From: Hyalangium gracile
GTDB lineage: Bacteria > Myxococcota > Myxococcia > Myxococcales > Myxococcaceae
NCBI RefSeq assembly: GCF_020103725.1
Contig: NZ_JAHXBG010000006.1
Coordinates: 124,001 to 188,000 of the forward strand
Direction of reading: 5' to 3'
Length of the DNA stretch: 64,000 nucleotides
The notes beneath the pieces were generated by a model, which searched no databases, was not told the origin of the DNA, and was given only the letters and a program-made list of their open reading frames with translations. Positions 9,351 to 18,210 of the stretch are shown here, one piece after another. Within the stretch, counting starts at the first letter, position 1, and each line of letters begins with the position of its first letter. Made by a program: the position numbers and the translations under genes.

Positions 9351-10898
9351 ATGGAGCAGGGCAGGCCGAAGGCAGTGGTGGTGGGAGCCGGCGTCGGTGG
9401 GCTGGCGGCCGCGGCACGCCTCGCGCGCCAGGGCTTCGACGTCCAGCTCTTCGAGAAGACGGACGGGCCGGGCGGGCGGTGCAACCAGCTCCGGGTGGAG
9501 GGCTTCACGTGGGACATCGGCCCCACCATCGTGCTCATGCCCGAGGTGTTCGAGGAGACCTTCGCCGCGCTGGGCCGCCGGGTTGAGGACTACCTGACGC
9601 TCCAGCGGTGCGAGCCGAACTACCGCATCCACTTCCGGGACGGCTCGGCCATCACCTTCACCTCCGAGCTGTGCACCATGGGCAGGGAGCTGGAGCGCTT
9701 CGAGCCCGGCTGCTTCCAGCGCTACCTGGCCTTCCTGGCGCAGGGCCGCGAGCAGTACCGCACGAGCCTGGACCACCTGGTGGGGCGCAACTACGCGGGC
9801 ATCTCGGACTACTTCTCGCCCAAGGTGCTGGCGAAGATCTTCAAGGTCCGCGCCCACCGCCGCATGTACGCGGACGTTGGCCGCTTCTTCCAGGACGAGC
9901 GGCTGCGCGCGGCGATGACGTTCCAGACGATGTACCTGGGCGTGTCGCCGTTCGCCTCGCCGGCGGTGTATGGGCTGCTGCCCTTCACCGAGCTGGGCGT
10001 GGGCATCTGGTTCCCCAAGGGCGGCCTGTACTCCATCCCCCTGGCGCTGGAGCGGGTGGCGCGCGAGGAGGGAGTGCGGCTGCACTACGGCGCCCCGGTG
10101 GAGCGCATCCTCACCGAGGGGGCGCGGGCCACGGGCGTGCGGCTGGCGGACGGGCGGACGGTGCTCGCGGACGTGGTGCTGTGCAACGCGGACCTGCCGT
10201 ACGCGTACCAGAAGCTGCTCGACGGGGCGCCCACCTCGCTGCCGCGCAAGGAGAAGCTCCGCTACACCTCGAGCGGCTACATGCTGTACCTGGGGCTGCG
10301 CAAGAAGTACCCGGGGCTGCACCACCACAACGTGGTGTTCGGGCGGGACTACAAGGGCTCGTTCGAGGACATCTTCGAGCGCTTCCGCGTGCCGGAGGAC
10401 CCCAGCTTCTACGTCAACGTGCCCACGCGCACGGACGCGAGCCTGGCGCCCGAGGGCCAGGACGCCGTCTACATCCTGGTGCCGGTGCCGCACCAGCACC
10501 CGGGGCTGGACTGGAAGGTGGAGGGCCCGAAGGTGCGGGCCAAGGTGTTCCAGCGGCTGGCGGAGCTGGGCTACCCGGAGCTGGAGCGGGACATCCTCGT
10601 GGAGCGCGTCTTCACGCCGGATGACTGGGCGGCCTCGTACAATCTGATGCACGGCAGCGCCTTCGGGCTGGCGCAGAACTTCATGCAGATCGGCCCCTTC
10701 CGGCCGTCCAACCAGGACGCGCGGGTGAAGAACCTCTTCTTCGTGGGGGCCTCCACGCAGCCGGGCACGGGGCTGCCCACGGTGCTCATCTCCGCGCGGC
10801 TGGTGGTGGAGCGGATGCTCGAGTGGGCGAAGGCCACGGGCCTGGAACGGACACCCGGAGCTCGCACCGCGCCGGAGAGTGTCGAGGTGGCGGCATGA
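9351..10898 (+). CDS. crtIb: Phytoene desaturase-type carotenoid oxidoreductase (CrtIb)
   Basis: A 515-residue FAD-dependent desaturase. The N-terminal dinucleotide-binding motif is VVVGAGVGGLAAA followed by LFEKTDGPGGR. The C-terminus has the carotenoid desaturase signature GASTQPGTGLPTVLISA. It introduces double bonds into phytoene, making the conjugated chromophore. Position two in the operon and length match the CrtIb of Myxococcus xanthus and Stigmatella. A second paralogue (crtIa) lies four genes on; the division of labour between the two cannot be read from the sequence. Its stop overlaps the crtB start by 4 nt. Confidence 0.93.
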   Translation: MEQGRPKAVVVGAGVGGLAAAARLARQGFDVQLFEKTDGPGGRCNQLRVEGFTWDIGPTIVLMPEVFEETFAALGRRVEDYLTLQRCEPNYRIHFRDGSAITFTSELCTMGRELERFEPGCFQRYLAFLAQGREQYRTSLDHLVGRNYAGISDYFSPKVLAKIFKVRAHRRMYADVGRFFQDERLRAAMTFQTMYLGVSPFASPAVYGLLPFTELGVGIWFPKGGLYSIPLALERVAREEGVRLHYGAPVERILTEGARATGVRLADGRTVLADVVLCNADLPYAYQKLLDGAPTSLPRKEKLRYTSSGYMLYLGLRKKYPGLHHHNVVFGRDYKGSFEDIFERFRVPEDPSFYVNVPTRTDASLAPEGQDAVYILVPVPHQHPGLDWKVEGPKVRAKVFQRLAELGYPELERDILVERVFTPDDWAASYNLMHGSAFGLAQNFMQIGPFRPSNQDARVKNLFFVGASTQPGTGLPTVLISARLVVERMLEWAKATGLERTPGARTAPESVEVAA

Positions 10899-11905
10899 GA
10901 TCGCACGACGACATGCGGCTGGTGAGCCAGGGCTACCGGCGGGCGCGCCGGGTGACGCGTGAGCACGCCAAGAGCTTCTTCTTCGCCTCGTACCTGCTCT
11001 TCGGCGCCCGGCGAAAGGCGGCCTTCGCGCTGTACGCCTTCTGCCGGCGGCTGGACGACATGGTGGACGAGGGCGGCCAGGGCGTGGCGCCGGTGGACCT
11101 GAAGGTGCGGCTGGCGAAGGCTCGGCAGATGGTGGCCGAGGTGTACCTGCCGATGCCGGAGCTGGCGGCGCCGGGCATGGACTCTCCGGCCGAGCGGCTG
11201 ATGAGCGCGCAGGAGCAGTCGCCCTGGGACTTGAGCGAGTTCGCGGCGCTCAAGCACTGCGTCCGGCGCTTCCGCATCCCGGAGCAGCCCTTCCAGGACC
11301 TCATCTCCGGCATGGAGATGGACCTGACGAAGGACCGCTACGCCACCTTCGAGGAGCTGGACCTGTACTGCTACCGGGTGGCGGGCGTGGTGGGGCTGAT
11401 GCTGACGCCGGTGCTGGGGTGCTCGGAGGTGCGGGCCATCGCGCACGCGGCGGACCTGGGCCGGGCCATGCAGCTCACCAACATCCTGCGCGACGTGCGC
11501 GAGGACCTGGAGCGCGGCCGGGTGTACCTGCCCGCGGACGAGCTGAAGGCCTTCGGGCTCGGCGAGGAGGACCTGCGTCGCGGACAGGTGGACGACCGCT
11601 GGCGCGAGTTCATGCGCTTCCAGATCCGCCGGGCCCGCGCCTACTACAGCCGCGCGGCGTCGGGCGTGCGCTACCTCCAGGGCTTCGGCAGCCAGCGGAT
11701 GGTGCGCCTGATGGGGGGAATCTACGGAGACATCCTGCGTGTCATCGAAGAGCGCGACTACGACGTGTTCAGCGCTCGGGCCTGGGTGCCGGGCCGGCGG
11801 AAGCTGGCGCTGGCGACGGCCGCGATGGCTCGGCCGCAGGCGGTGCTGCCGGTACCAGCCGATGAGGTGCGTGTTCCACTCCTGCCAACGGGGACTCGGG
11901 GATGA
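10895..11905 (+). CDS. crtB: Phytoene synthase
   Basis: A 336-residue squalene/phytoene synthase that joins two GGPP molecules head-to-head to phytoene, the first committed carotenoid step. Both Mg-binding motifs are present: RRLDDMVDEG and NILRDVREDLERGRVYLP. AKSFFFAS near residue 28 is typical of the family. The ATG overlaps the crtIb stop by 4 nt and the stop overlaps the next gene by 4 nt, so it is translationally coupled on both sides. Confidence 0.95.
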   Translation: MRSHDDMRLVSQGYRRARRVTREHAKSFFFASYLLFGARRKAAFALYAFCRRLDDMVDEGGQGVAPVDLKVRLAKARQMVAEVYLPMPELAAPGMDSPAERLMSAQEQSPWDLSEFAALKHCVRRFRIPEQPFQDLISGMEMDLTKDRYATFEELDLYCYRVAGVVGLMLTPVLGCSEVRAIAHAADLGRAMQLTNILRDVREDLERGRVYLPADELKAFGLGEEDLRRGQVDDRWREFMRFQIRRARAYYSRAASGVRYLQGFGSQRMVRLMGGIYGDILRVIEERDYDVFSARAWVPGRRKLALATAAMARPQAVLPVPADEVRVPLLPTGTRG

Positions 11906-13227
11906 GTGACGACAAGGTGAAGGCGCTGGAGGTGAAGCGGAGCTCGCGGCTGACGGGCTTCTACCAGCAGTCGCCGGAGCGGCGGCGGGCCCGGCTGGTG
12001 GAGTCTCGCTGGCTGGCTCCGGAGGACGCCAGGGCCTGCGAGGGGCTGGGCGGCTTCGACGAGGCCTGCGCCGACGTGATGGTGGAGAACGTCATCGGCC
12101 TGCACGGCCTGCCGCTGGGGGTGGCGCTCAACTTCGTGGTGAATGGCAGGGACCGGCTGGTGCCCATGGCGGTGGAGGAGCCCTCCATCATCGCCGCCGC
12201 CTCGTATGCGGCCCGCCTGTGCGCGGAAGGGGGCGGCTTCACCGTGCAGGCGGACGCCCCCATCACCACGGCCCAGGTGCAGCTGCTGGAGGTGCCCTCG
12301 CTGGAGGCGGCCCGGGAGGCGCTGCGAGCCGGAACGCCGGAGCTGCTCGCGGCGGCCAACGCGCTGATGCCGGCCATGTGCGCGCGCGGTGGCGGGGCCC
12401 GGGAGCTGGAGGTGCGCGTGCTGGATGCCACCACGCTGGTGGTGCACCTGCACGTGGACACGCGCGACTCCATGGGCGCCAACCTCGTCAACAGCGTGGC
12501 GGAGGACCTGGCGCCTCGGCTGGTGGCGCTCACCGGTGGCCGCGCGGGGCTGAAGATCCTCACCAACCTGGCGGACCGTCGGAAGGTGCGGGTGCGCGCG
12601 CGGGTGCCGGCGAGCGCGCTGGCCTCGGAGCGCTTCCAGGATGGGGCGGTGGTGCGCGACGCCATCCTCGAGGCGCAGCGCTTCGCGGAGCTGGATGTGT
12701 ACCGCGCCGTCACCCACAACAAGGGGGTGATGAACGGCGTGGACGCGGTGCTGGTGGCCTGCGGCAACGACTGGCGCGCGGTAGAGGCGGGAGCGCACGC
12801 CTATGCGGCGCGCCATGGGGGATACCGCCCTCTCACCTCGTGGTGGAAGGGACCGGAGGGAGAGCTGTGCGGGGAGCTGGAGCTGCCGCTGGCCACCTCC
12901 ACGGTGGGAGGCGCGGCGCGCACCCACCCCGGCGTGCAGCGAGCGCTGAAGCTGGCGGGCACGTCGGGGGCGGTGGACCTGGCCGGGCTGGCGGCGGCGG
13001 CGGGGCTGGCCACCAACCTGGCGGCCCTCAAGGCGCTGTCCACCGACGGCATCCAGAAGGGCCACATGGCGCTGCACGCGCGGCGCGTGGCGGCCGAGGC
13101 GGGCGCCAGCGGCGAGCTGGTGGGCATCATCGCCGACCGGCTCTCGCGCGAGCGCGTGTACCGGCCGGAGCGGGCCCGGGAGATTCTCGAGGCGGAGGTG
13201 GCTCGGCGGCAGGGAGGCCGGAGATGA
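11902..13227 (+). CDS. mvaA: Class II-like hydroxymethylglutaryl-CoA reductase in crt operon
   Basis: A 441-residue protein with hallmarks of HMG-CoA reductase: ENVIG (catalytic Glu), MAVEEPSII, DSMGANLVN, THNKGVMNG (catalytic Lys), GNDWRAVEAG (catalytic Asp) and GHMALHARR (catalytic His). All four catalytic residues of the class II enzyme seem to be present, so it is probably active and not a relic. HMG-CoA reductase makes mevalonate, the precursor for IPP, so its place between crtB and crtIa suggests it raises isoprenoid supply when carotenoids are made. M. xanthus has a comparable orf4 in the same place. Coupled by 4-nt overlaps on both sides. Confidence 0.9.
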   Translation: MSDDKVKALEVKRSSRLTGFYQQSPERRRARLVESRWLAPEDARACEGLGGFDEACADVMVENVIGLHGLPLGVALNFVVNGRDRLVPMAVEEPSIIAAASYAARLCAEGGGFTVQADAPITTAQVQLLEVPSLEAAREALRAGTPELLAAANALMPAMCARGGGARELEVRVLDATTLVVHLHVDTRDSMGANLVNSVAEDLAPRLVALTGGRAGLKILTNLADRRKVRVRARVPASALASERFQDGAVVRDAILEAQRFAELDVYRAVTHNKGVMNGVDAVLVACGNDWRAVEAGAHAYAARHGGYRPLTSWWKGPEGELCGELELPLATSTVGGAARTHPGVQRALKLAGTSGAVDLAGLAAAAGLATNLAALKALSTDGIQKGHMALHARRVAAEAGASGELVGIIADRLSRERVYRPERAREILEAEVARRQGGRR

Positions 13228-14690
13228 GACGCACCCGGGTCGCGGTCATCGGCGGCGGTATTGGCGGGCTGACCGCGGCCGGTCTGCTGGCGAAGGAGGG
13301 CCACGAGGTGACCCTCTTCGAGCAGGGTGCGACCCTGGGTGGCAAGGCGCAGGCCGTGTCCGTCAATGGCATCACCCTGGACACGGGCCCCACGCTGCTG
13401 ACGCTGCCGGCGCTGGTGCGCGGCACCTTCGAGCGGCTGGGCGCGCTGGACCTGCTGCCGCCCTTCACGGAGCTGGAGCCGCAGTGCGTGTACCGCTTCG
13501 GGGATGGCTGTGCCTTCACCGCATATAAGGATGTGGAGCGCACGGCGCAGAGCGCGGCGGAGCTGCGCCGCAGCGAGGGCCGGGGCGTGCACTCCTTCTA
13601 CGCGGAGGCGGAGGCCATCTACCGGGCGGCGGGCGAGCCGTACCTGGAGGCGCCCTTCGAGGGGCTGGCCGGCTTCATGACGCGGGTGGCCCGGCGCGGG
13701 GTGGGCGCGGTGCTGGCGGGGATGCGGCTCAGCACGCTGCACCAGCTGGCCGAGCGGCACTTCAAGACGGACCACATGCGCCAGTTCGTGGGGCGCTTCG
13801 CCACGTACACGGGGGCCTCGCCCTACGAGGCGAGCGCGGCGTTCGCGCTCATCCCCCACATCGAGCGGGCCTACGGGGCGCACCACGTGCGGGGCGGCAT
13901 CGGCGCGCTGGTGGAGGCGCTGGGGCAGGCGGTGCGCCGGCTGGGCGTGACGGTGCGGCTGAACGCGCGCGCCTGCTACCAGCGCGAGGCCCCGTGCGGT
14001 GGCTATCGCGTGGGGCCCTCCGGGGACGCGGAGGTGTATGACAGCGTGGTGGTGAACGCGGATCCGCTGGCGGCGCTGCGGCGCGAGGGCGAGCCGCTGT
14101 CCCTGTCCGGCTACGTGCTGCTGCTGGAGGTGGACAGGCGCCCGTCGGTGCCGCACCACACGGTGCTCTTCAGCGGCGACTACCGCCGCGAGTTCGACGA
14201 GCTGTTCGCCGGGCGCCTGGCCAGTGAGCCGACGGTGTACGTGTGCAACCCCTCGGCGTCGGACGACACGATGGCGCCGCCCGGGCGCACGGGCCTGTTC
14301 GTGATGGTGAACGCGCCCCCGCTGCCCACCGGACAGGCGGAGGCAGAGCGCGCGGCCGAGGTGTGGGAGCTCAACGCCGAGCGCGCCAAGGCGCAGATGC
14401 TCGAGCGGCTGCACACGTGCTTCCCGGAGCTGAAGGGCCGGACGCGGGTGCTGGGGCAGCGCACGCCGGTGGACCTGGCGGCCCAGGGCGCGCCGGGCGG
14501 CTCCATCTACGGCTTCCTGCCGCACGGGAAGTTCGGTCCGTTCCGCCGGCCGCGGATTCGCGGGAATACGCCGGGCCTGTTCTTCGCGGGCGGGGGCACG
14601 CACCCGGGCGGCGGGGTGCCGCTGGTGATGCTCTCGGGGAGCTTCGCCGCGGAGATGGCGTCCGCGCACTTGAGGAGGGTGGAGGCATGA
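13224..14690 (+). CDS. crtIa: Carotenoid desaturase paralogue (CrtIa)
   Basis: A 488-residue FAD-dependent amine-oxidase-fold enzyme of the CrtI/CrtD family. It has VIGGGIGGLTAAG and LFEQGATLGGKAQ at the N-terminus and GGGTHPGGGVPLVMLSG at the C-terminus. It is the second desaturase of the operon; in M. xanthus both Crt desaturases are needed to complete the polyene chain. CrtD-like 3,4-desaturation next to crtC is also possible. The start is the ATG within ATGA overlapping the HMGR stop. Confidence 0.9.
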   Translation: MRRTRVAVIGGGIGGLTAAGLLAKEGHEVTLFEQGATLGGKAQAVSVNGITLDTGPTLLTLPALVRGTFERLGALDLLPPFTELEPQCVYRFGDGCAFTAYKDVERTAQSAAELRRSEGRGVHSFYAEAEAIYRAAGEPYLEAPFEGLAGFMTRVARRGVGAVLAGMRLSTLHQLAERHFKTDHMRQFVGRFATYTGASPYEASAAFALIPHIERAYGAHHVRGGIGALVEALGQAVRRLGVTVRLNARACYQREAPCGGYRVGPSGDAEVYDSVVVNADPLAALRREGEPLSLSGYVLLLEVDRRPSVPHHTVLFSGDYRREFDELFAGRLASEPTVYVCNPSASDDTMAPPGRTGLFVMVNAPPLPTGQAEAERAAEVWELNAERAKAQMLERLHTCFPELKGRTRVLGQRTPVDLAAQGAPGGSIYGFLPHGKFGPFRRPRIRGNTPGLFFAGGGTHPGGGVPLVMLSGSFAAEMASAHLRRVEA

Positions 14691-15607
14691 GCCTGCTGCC
14701 GCCGCTGCCGTCGCTGCCCTCCGAGTCGGGGGCCTACCGCTGGTTCTACGCGGACGTCACCGCGGGCGACTTGAGCGCCGTCTTCATCTTCATGGTGGGC
14801 TCGCTCTTCTCTCCGCGCTACTCGGTGGCGGCGCGGCGCGGAGGGCTGCCGCGCGAGCACTGCGCGGTGAACTTCGCGCTCTACCACCGGGGCCTGCGGC
14901 GACGGTGGGTGCTGTCCGAGTACCCGGTGATGGAGCAGGAGTCCCCGTACCGGCTGCGCATCGGCCGCTCCACGCTGAGCTACGAGGGCGAGGTGGTGCG
15001 CATGGAGGTGGATGAGCGCACGGCGCCGTGGGGCCGCCCGGTGAAGGCCCGGCTCGTGCTGGAGCCGATGACGCCGCTGGGGGACGAGGTGCAGCTCGTG
15101 GCGGGCCTGCCGCACTGGTGGCAGCCCATGGCGCCCCGCGCCCGCGCGTGGCTCACGGTGGACACCGAGGGCCTCGAGCTGGAGGGGTTGGGCTACCACG
15201 ACACGAACCACGGCCAGGAGCAGCTCGGCGCGCGGCTGAGCGGGTGGCACTGGTCGCGCACGCACGGCGCGCGGGACACGGTGGTGGACTACGTCCTGCC
15301 GGACGGCAGCGCGCCGGTGCAGGTGATCGCCGGGCCTCAGGGGGTGCAGTGCCGGCGGGGCAGTGGCACCCTGGCGCTGGAGACGCGGCGCACGGGCTGG
15401 GGGCTGCGCGTGCCGAAGCGCCTGCTGTCGAGCGCCCCGGTGGAGAGCGAGCCTCGGCTGCTGGAGTCCTCTCCCTTCTACGCCCGGGTGGAGGCGCGCC
15501 AGGGCGGGCTGGACACGCTGGGCGAGGTGGCGGACTTCCGCCGCTTCCACTCGCCGCTCATCCGCTGGATGGCGCACTTCCGCACGCGCAAGGAGGGCAG
15601 GCCATGA
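14687..15607 (+). CDS. crtC: Carotenoid 1,2-hydratase
   Basis: A 306-residue CrtC-family protein. It hydrates the terminal 1,2 double bond of an acyclic carotenoid end, creating the tertiary hydroxyl carried by myxobacton-type pigments. Seen features are YRWFYADVT near the N-terminus, the conserved GYHDTNHG, and WHWSRTH in the middle, which is typical of this lipocalin-like family. The hydroxyl would be the attachment point for the sugar added by the following glycosyltransferase. Coupled by ATGA on both sides. Confidence 0.92.
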   Translation: MSLLPPLPSLPSESGAYRWFYADVTAGDLSAVFIFMVGSLFSPRYSVAARRGGLPREHCAVNFALYHRGLRRRWVLSEYPVMEQESPYRLRIGRSTLSYEGEVVRMEVDERTAPWGRPVKARLVLEPMTPLGDEVQLVAGLPHWWQPMAPRARAWLTVDTEGLELEGLGYHDTNHGQEQLGARLSGWHWSRTHGARDTVVDYVLPDGSAPVQVIAGPQGVQCRRGSGTLALETRRTGWGLRVPKRLLSSAPVESEPRLLESSPFYARVEARQGGLDTLGEVADFRRFHSPLIRWMAHFRTRKEGRP

Positions 15608-16779
15608 GCCCGCTGGAGCTGCTGGGCCTCGGCTGGGCGGCGATGGCGACGGGCTTCAGCTCCGTGGCGCTGGGGCGGCTGCTGCGCGCGCGGCGTCGGC
15701 CCGTGGCGGGCACGCGCGTGCCGGTGCTGCTGCTGAGGCCCGTGGACGCGCCGACCGAGCGGGAGCTGGAGAACCTCTCGCGCCCGGTGGACTACGCGGG
15801 CGAGCTGGAGCAGGTGGTGCTGTCGCCGTACCGGCCTCGGCTGGGGCCGGGAGTGCGGTGGCTGCCGAGCGATCCCCCCGCGCCGAACCGCAAGGTGGGG
15901 CACCTGCTGTACGCGCTGGAGGTGCTGCCCACGCAGGGCAGGGTGGTGCTGGCGGTGGACGCGGACGTGGCGGTGACGGGAGCGCTGGTGGAGGCGCTGG
16001 CGGCGCCCGTGGCGGCCGGAGCGGCGCTGAGCACGGCGGCGCCCACGCCGGTGGGCGTGCGCGGCCTCGTGGCCTGGGCGGTGTCCGGGCTGCTGCGGCA
16101 CAGCCACCACAGCTTCCGGGCGCTGCACGCGATGAGCGCGGGTGCCAAGGCGGTGTGCGGCAAGGCGCTGGGGCTCTCGCCGGTGGCGGCGGAGGAGCTG
16201 CGGGGCCTGGCGGACCACATCGGCGAGGACCTGGAGCTGGCCAAGCGGCTGCACGCGCGCGGGCAGGAGGTGGCGCTGGCGGAGGAGCCGGCGCTGGTGC
16301 CCATGGAGCCGATGCGCTCCTGGCGCCCCGCCGTGGAGCGCTTCACCCGATGGATGCAGGTGCTGGCGAGCCACCGGCCGGGGCTCTACCCGACGGTGCC
16401 GCTGCTCTTCACCCCCACGCTGCCGCTGGCGGCGCTGGCGCTGGGGCTGGGCTCCTGGACGGTGGGGGCCGCGACGGGCGCGCTCGTGCTCGTGCGGACG
16501 CTGCTGTCCTGGAGGCTCGCGGTGTTGACGAAGTCCTCGCCCCCGCTCTCCCTCAAAGCAGGAGGTAGCCCCCCACCTGCGGCAGGGGAGGGTGGGGGCG
16601 GGAGCGCTTGGCTCGCCGTGGCGGGCGCCTGGCTGTTGGGCGAGGCGCTGCTGCTGGCGGCCTTCCTGCGCTCCACGTGGCAGGCGGGGACGGTGACGTG
16701 GCGTGGGCGCACCTACGCGCTCCAGCGAGGGGGACGGATGGCGCCCGTGTGGCCAGAGCTCAGTGGAGGTCCGGGATGA
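15604..16779 (+). CDS. Membrane glycosyltransferase, ceramide-glucosyltransferase-like (carotenoid glycosylation?)
   Basis: A 391-residue protein with an N-terminal membrane anchor (GLGWAAMATGFSSVAL) and C-terminal hydrophobic helices. The catalytic motifs of GT21/HpnI-like enzymes can be followed: VDADVAV (D2), GEDLELAKRL (D3) and RFTRWMQ ((Q/R)xxRW). In the operon the expected acceptor is the 1'-hydroxyl made by CrtC, but that is an inference; the sequence only shows a processive-type sugar transferase. Residues about 315-335 are a Gly/Pro-rich insert encoded by a REP-like palindrome. Coupled to crtC and crtYc by 4-nt overlaps. Confidence 0.82.
   Translation: MSPLELLGLGWAAMATGFSSVALGRLLRARRRPVAGTRVPVLLLRPVDAPTERELENLSRPVDYAGELEQVVLSPYRPRLGPGVRWLPSDPPAPNRKVGHLLYALEVLPTQGRVVLAVDADVAVTGALVEALAAPVAAGAALSTAAPTPVGVRGLVAWAVSGLLRHSHHSFRALHAMSAGAKAVCGKALGLSPVAAEELRGLADHIGEDLELAKRLHARGQEVALAEEPALVPMEPMRSWRPAVERFTRWMQVLASHRPGLYPTVPLLFTPTLPLAALALGLGSWTVGAATGALVLVRTLLSWRLAVLTKSSPPLSLKAGGSPPPAAGEGGGGSAWLAVAGAWLLGEALLLAAFLRSTWQAGTVTWRGRTYALQRGGRMAPVWPELSGGPG
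16550..16602. repeat. REP-like G/C-rich palindrome inside the glycosyltransferase gene
   Basis: The segment has CTCTCCCTC at its left and two G/C-rich arms, GCCCCCCACC (16568-16577) and GGTGGGGGC (16591-16599), able to pair with one bulge. It resembles the REP/palindromic elements usually found between genes. Here it is in frame and translated as a low-complexity Gly/Pro/Ala stretch between membrane helices. Confidence 0.45.
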
Positions 16780-17183
16780 CGTACGCACGCTTCATTGGCC
16801 TGTTCGTGGTGCTGCCCATCCTCTTCCTGCTGGTGCGGTACCGGAAAACCCTCAGCCTTCGAGGCCTGGCCCCCATGGGGCTGCTGCTCATCGTCGTCTA
16901 CGTCGCGACCACACCGTGGGACAATCTGGCCGTGAAGTGGGGACTGTGGGGCTTCGATCCGGAGCGCATCTGGGGCATCAAGCTCGGGTACCTGCCGCTG
17001 GAGGAGTACCTCTTCTTCGGGCTGCAGACCCTGCTGGTGGGGCTGTGGGCTCGGGCCCGCCTGGCGCGCGTGCTGGAGCGCAAGCCCCAGGGCCCTGTTA
17101 TCTCCGAGCGGCAGGGGGCCAAGCCGGCAAGGGCCTCCACCGAGGCGGAGGGGCCGCTGGCGCCCAGGGAGGTCTCGCCATGA
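16776..17183 (+). CDS. crtYc: Heterodimeric lycopene beta-cyclase subunit C
   Basis: A 135-residue membrane protein with three hydrophobic helices and the PLEEYLFFGLQT motif, the PxEE signature of the split lycopene cyclases of actinobacteria and myxobacteria. With CrtYd it forms the beta-ionone ring at one or both ends of the carotenoid. The C-terminal about 40 residues are hydrophilic and look like a linker. The two halves are fused in fungal cyclases; here they are two ORFs coupled by a 4-nt overlap. Confidence 0.93.
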   Translation: MTYARFIGLFVVLPILFLLVRYRKTLSLRGLAPMGLLLIVVYVATTPWDNLAVKWGLWGFDPERIWGIKLGYLPLEEYLFFGLQTLLVGLWARARLARVLERKPQGPVISERQGAKPARASTEAEGPLAPREVSP

Positions 17184-17536
17184 TGGAGCTGATGGAGTCT
17201 CGCTGGGCCTACCTCATCCACCTGATGGCGTGGGCGCTGCCGCTCATCCTCCTGCAGCTCGTCGTGCTGGCGCGGCACTACAAGGAGCGCACGGGCGCGG
17301 TGCTGCGCGCGGTGCTCCCGCCGGCCCTCCTCGTCGGCTGCTACCTGGCGGCGGCGGACCACCTGGCCATCTCCGCGGGCATCTGGAATTTTGGAGAGGG
17401 CAAGCACCTGGGGGTGTATGTCGGCGTGGTGCCATTGGAGGAGGTGCTGTTCTTCGTGATGACGAGCCTGCTCGTGTCGCTCGGGCTGGCGCTGTTCACC
17501 GCGGCGTTGGGCCCGAAGGAGGTCCGGGCGCCGTGA
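17180..17536 (+). CDS. crtYd: Heterodimeric lycopene beta-cyclase subunit D
   Basis: A 118-residue membrane protein, partner of CrtYc. It has three hydrophobic helices and the matching motif GVVPLEEVLFFVMTS. The start is the first of two adjacent ATGs (MMEL), the one overlapping the crtYc stop. Both subunits retain PLEE, so an active cyclase is expected. It ends at TGA within a GTGA that also starts the acyltransferase. Confidence 0.92.
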   Translation: MMELMESRWAYLIHLMAWALPLILLQLVVLARHYKERTGAVLRAVLPPALLVGCYLAAADHLAISAGIWNFGEGKHLGVYVGVVPLEEVLFFVMTSLLVSLGLALFTAALGPKEVRAP

Positions 17537-18210
17537 TTCGCGCGGCCAAAGGAGGAGCCCTCGGGTGGCTCCTGGATCGGTACGTGGACCGGAAGTTCCG
17601 GTCCGCCTTCCGAGGCCTGTGGGTGCGCGGCGCGCTGCCCTCGGGCGAGGAGGCCCGGCTCGTCTACGTGAACCACTCCAACTGGTGGGATGGCTTCATC
17701 CTGCACCAGCTGGGGCAGGCGGCGGGCTGGGACGCCTACTGCCTGATGGAGGAGAAGAACCTGCGGCGCTATCGCTTCCTGTCCCGCATCGGCGCCTTCA
17801 GCATCCGGCCGGGAGACGCTGCCTCCTCGCTGGAGTCGCTGCGCTACGCGCGGGAGCTGCTGCGGCGGCCTCGGGCGGCGGTGTGCCTCTTCCCGGAGGG
17901 AGAGCTGCGGCCCTTCGGGGCGTTCCCGCTGCGGCTCCAGCGGGGCGTGGAGCTGCTGGCGCGAGCCGGCAGGAAGCAGTGCGTGCCGGTGGCGCTGCGC
18001 TACGCCTTCCTCGAGCACGAGCGTCCGGACGTGCTGGTGGAGGTGGGCACGCCGCACCCGCCCGGCCCGCTGGAGGTGTTCCAGGAGAACCTGGACGCGG
18101 CGGCGCGGCGGGTGGCGGCGGCCACGAGCCTGGAGGGCTTCCGCGGCCTGGTGCGCGGGGGCAGCGGCGTGGCGGAGCGCTGGGACGCGGTGAGGGGGCT
18201 GCGGGTATGA
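17533..18210 (+). CDS. PlsC-family acyltransferase of the carotenoid operon
   Basis: A 225-residue protein starting with GTG that overlaps the crtYd stop. It has NHSNWWD (HX4D catalytic motif) near residue 48 and FPEGELRPFG (binding motif) near residue 120, so it belongs to the lysophosphatidate acyltransferase superfamily. Its place in the operon suggests it esterifies the sugar of the carotenoid glycoside with a fatty acid, as in myxobacton esters; that is an inference from context. It has no membrane helix of its own. Confidence 0.85.
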   Translation: MIRAAKGGALGWLLDRYVDRKFRSAFRGLWVRGALPSGEEARLVYVNHSNWWDGFILHQLGQAAGWDAYCLMEEKNLRRYRFLSRIGAFSIRPGDAASSLESLRYARELLRRPRAAVCLFPEGELRPFGAFPLRLQRGVELLARAGRKQCVPVALRYAFLEHERPDVLVEVGTPHPPGPLEVFQENLDAAARRVAAATSLEGFRGLVRGGSGVAERWDAVRGLRV

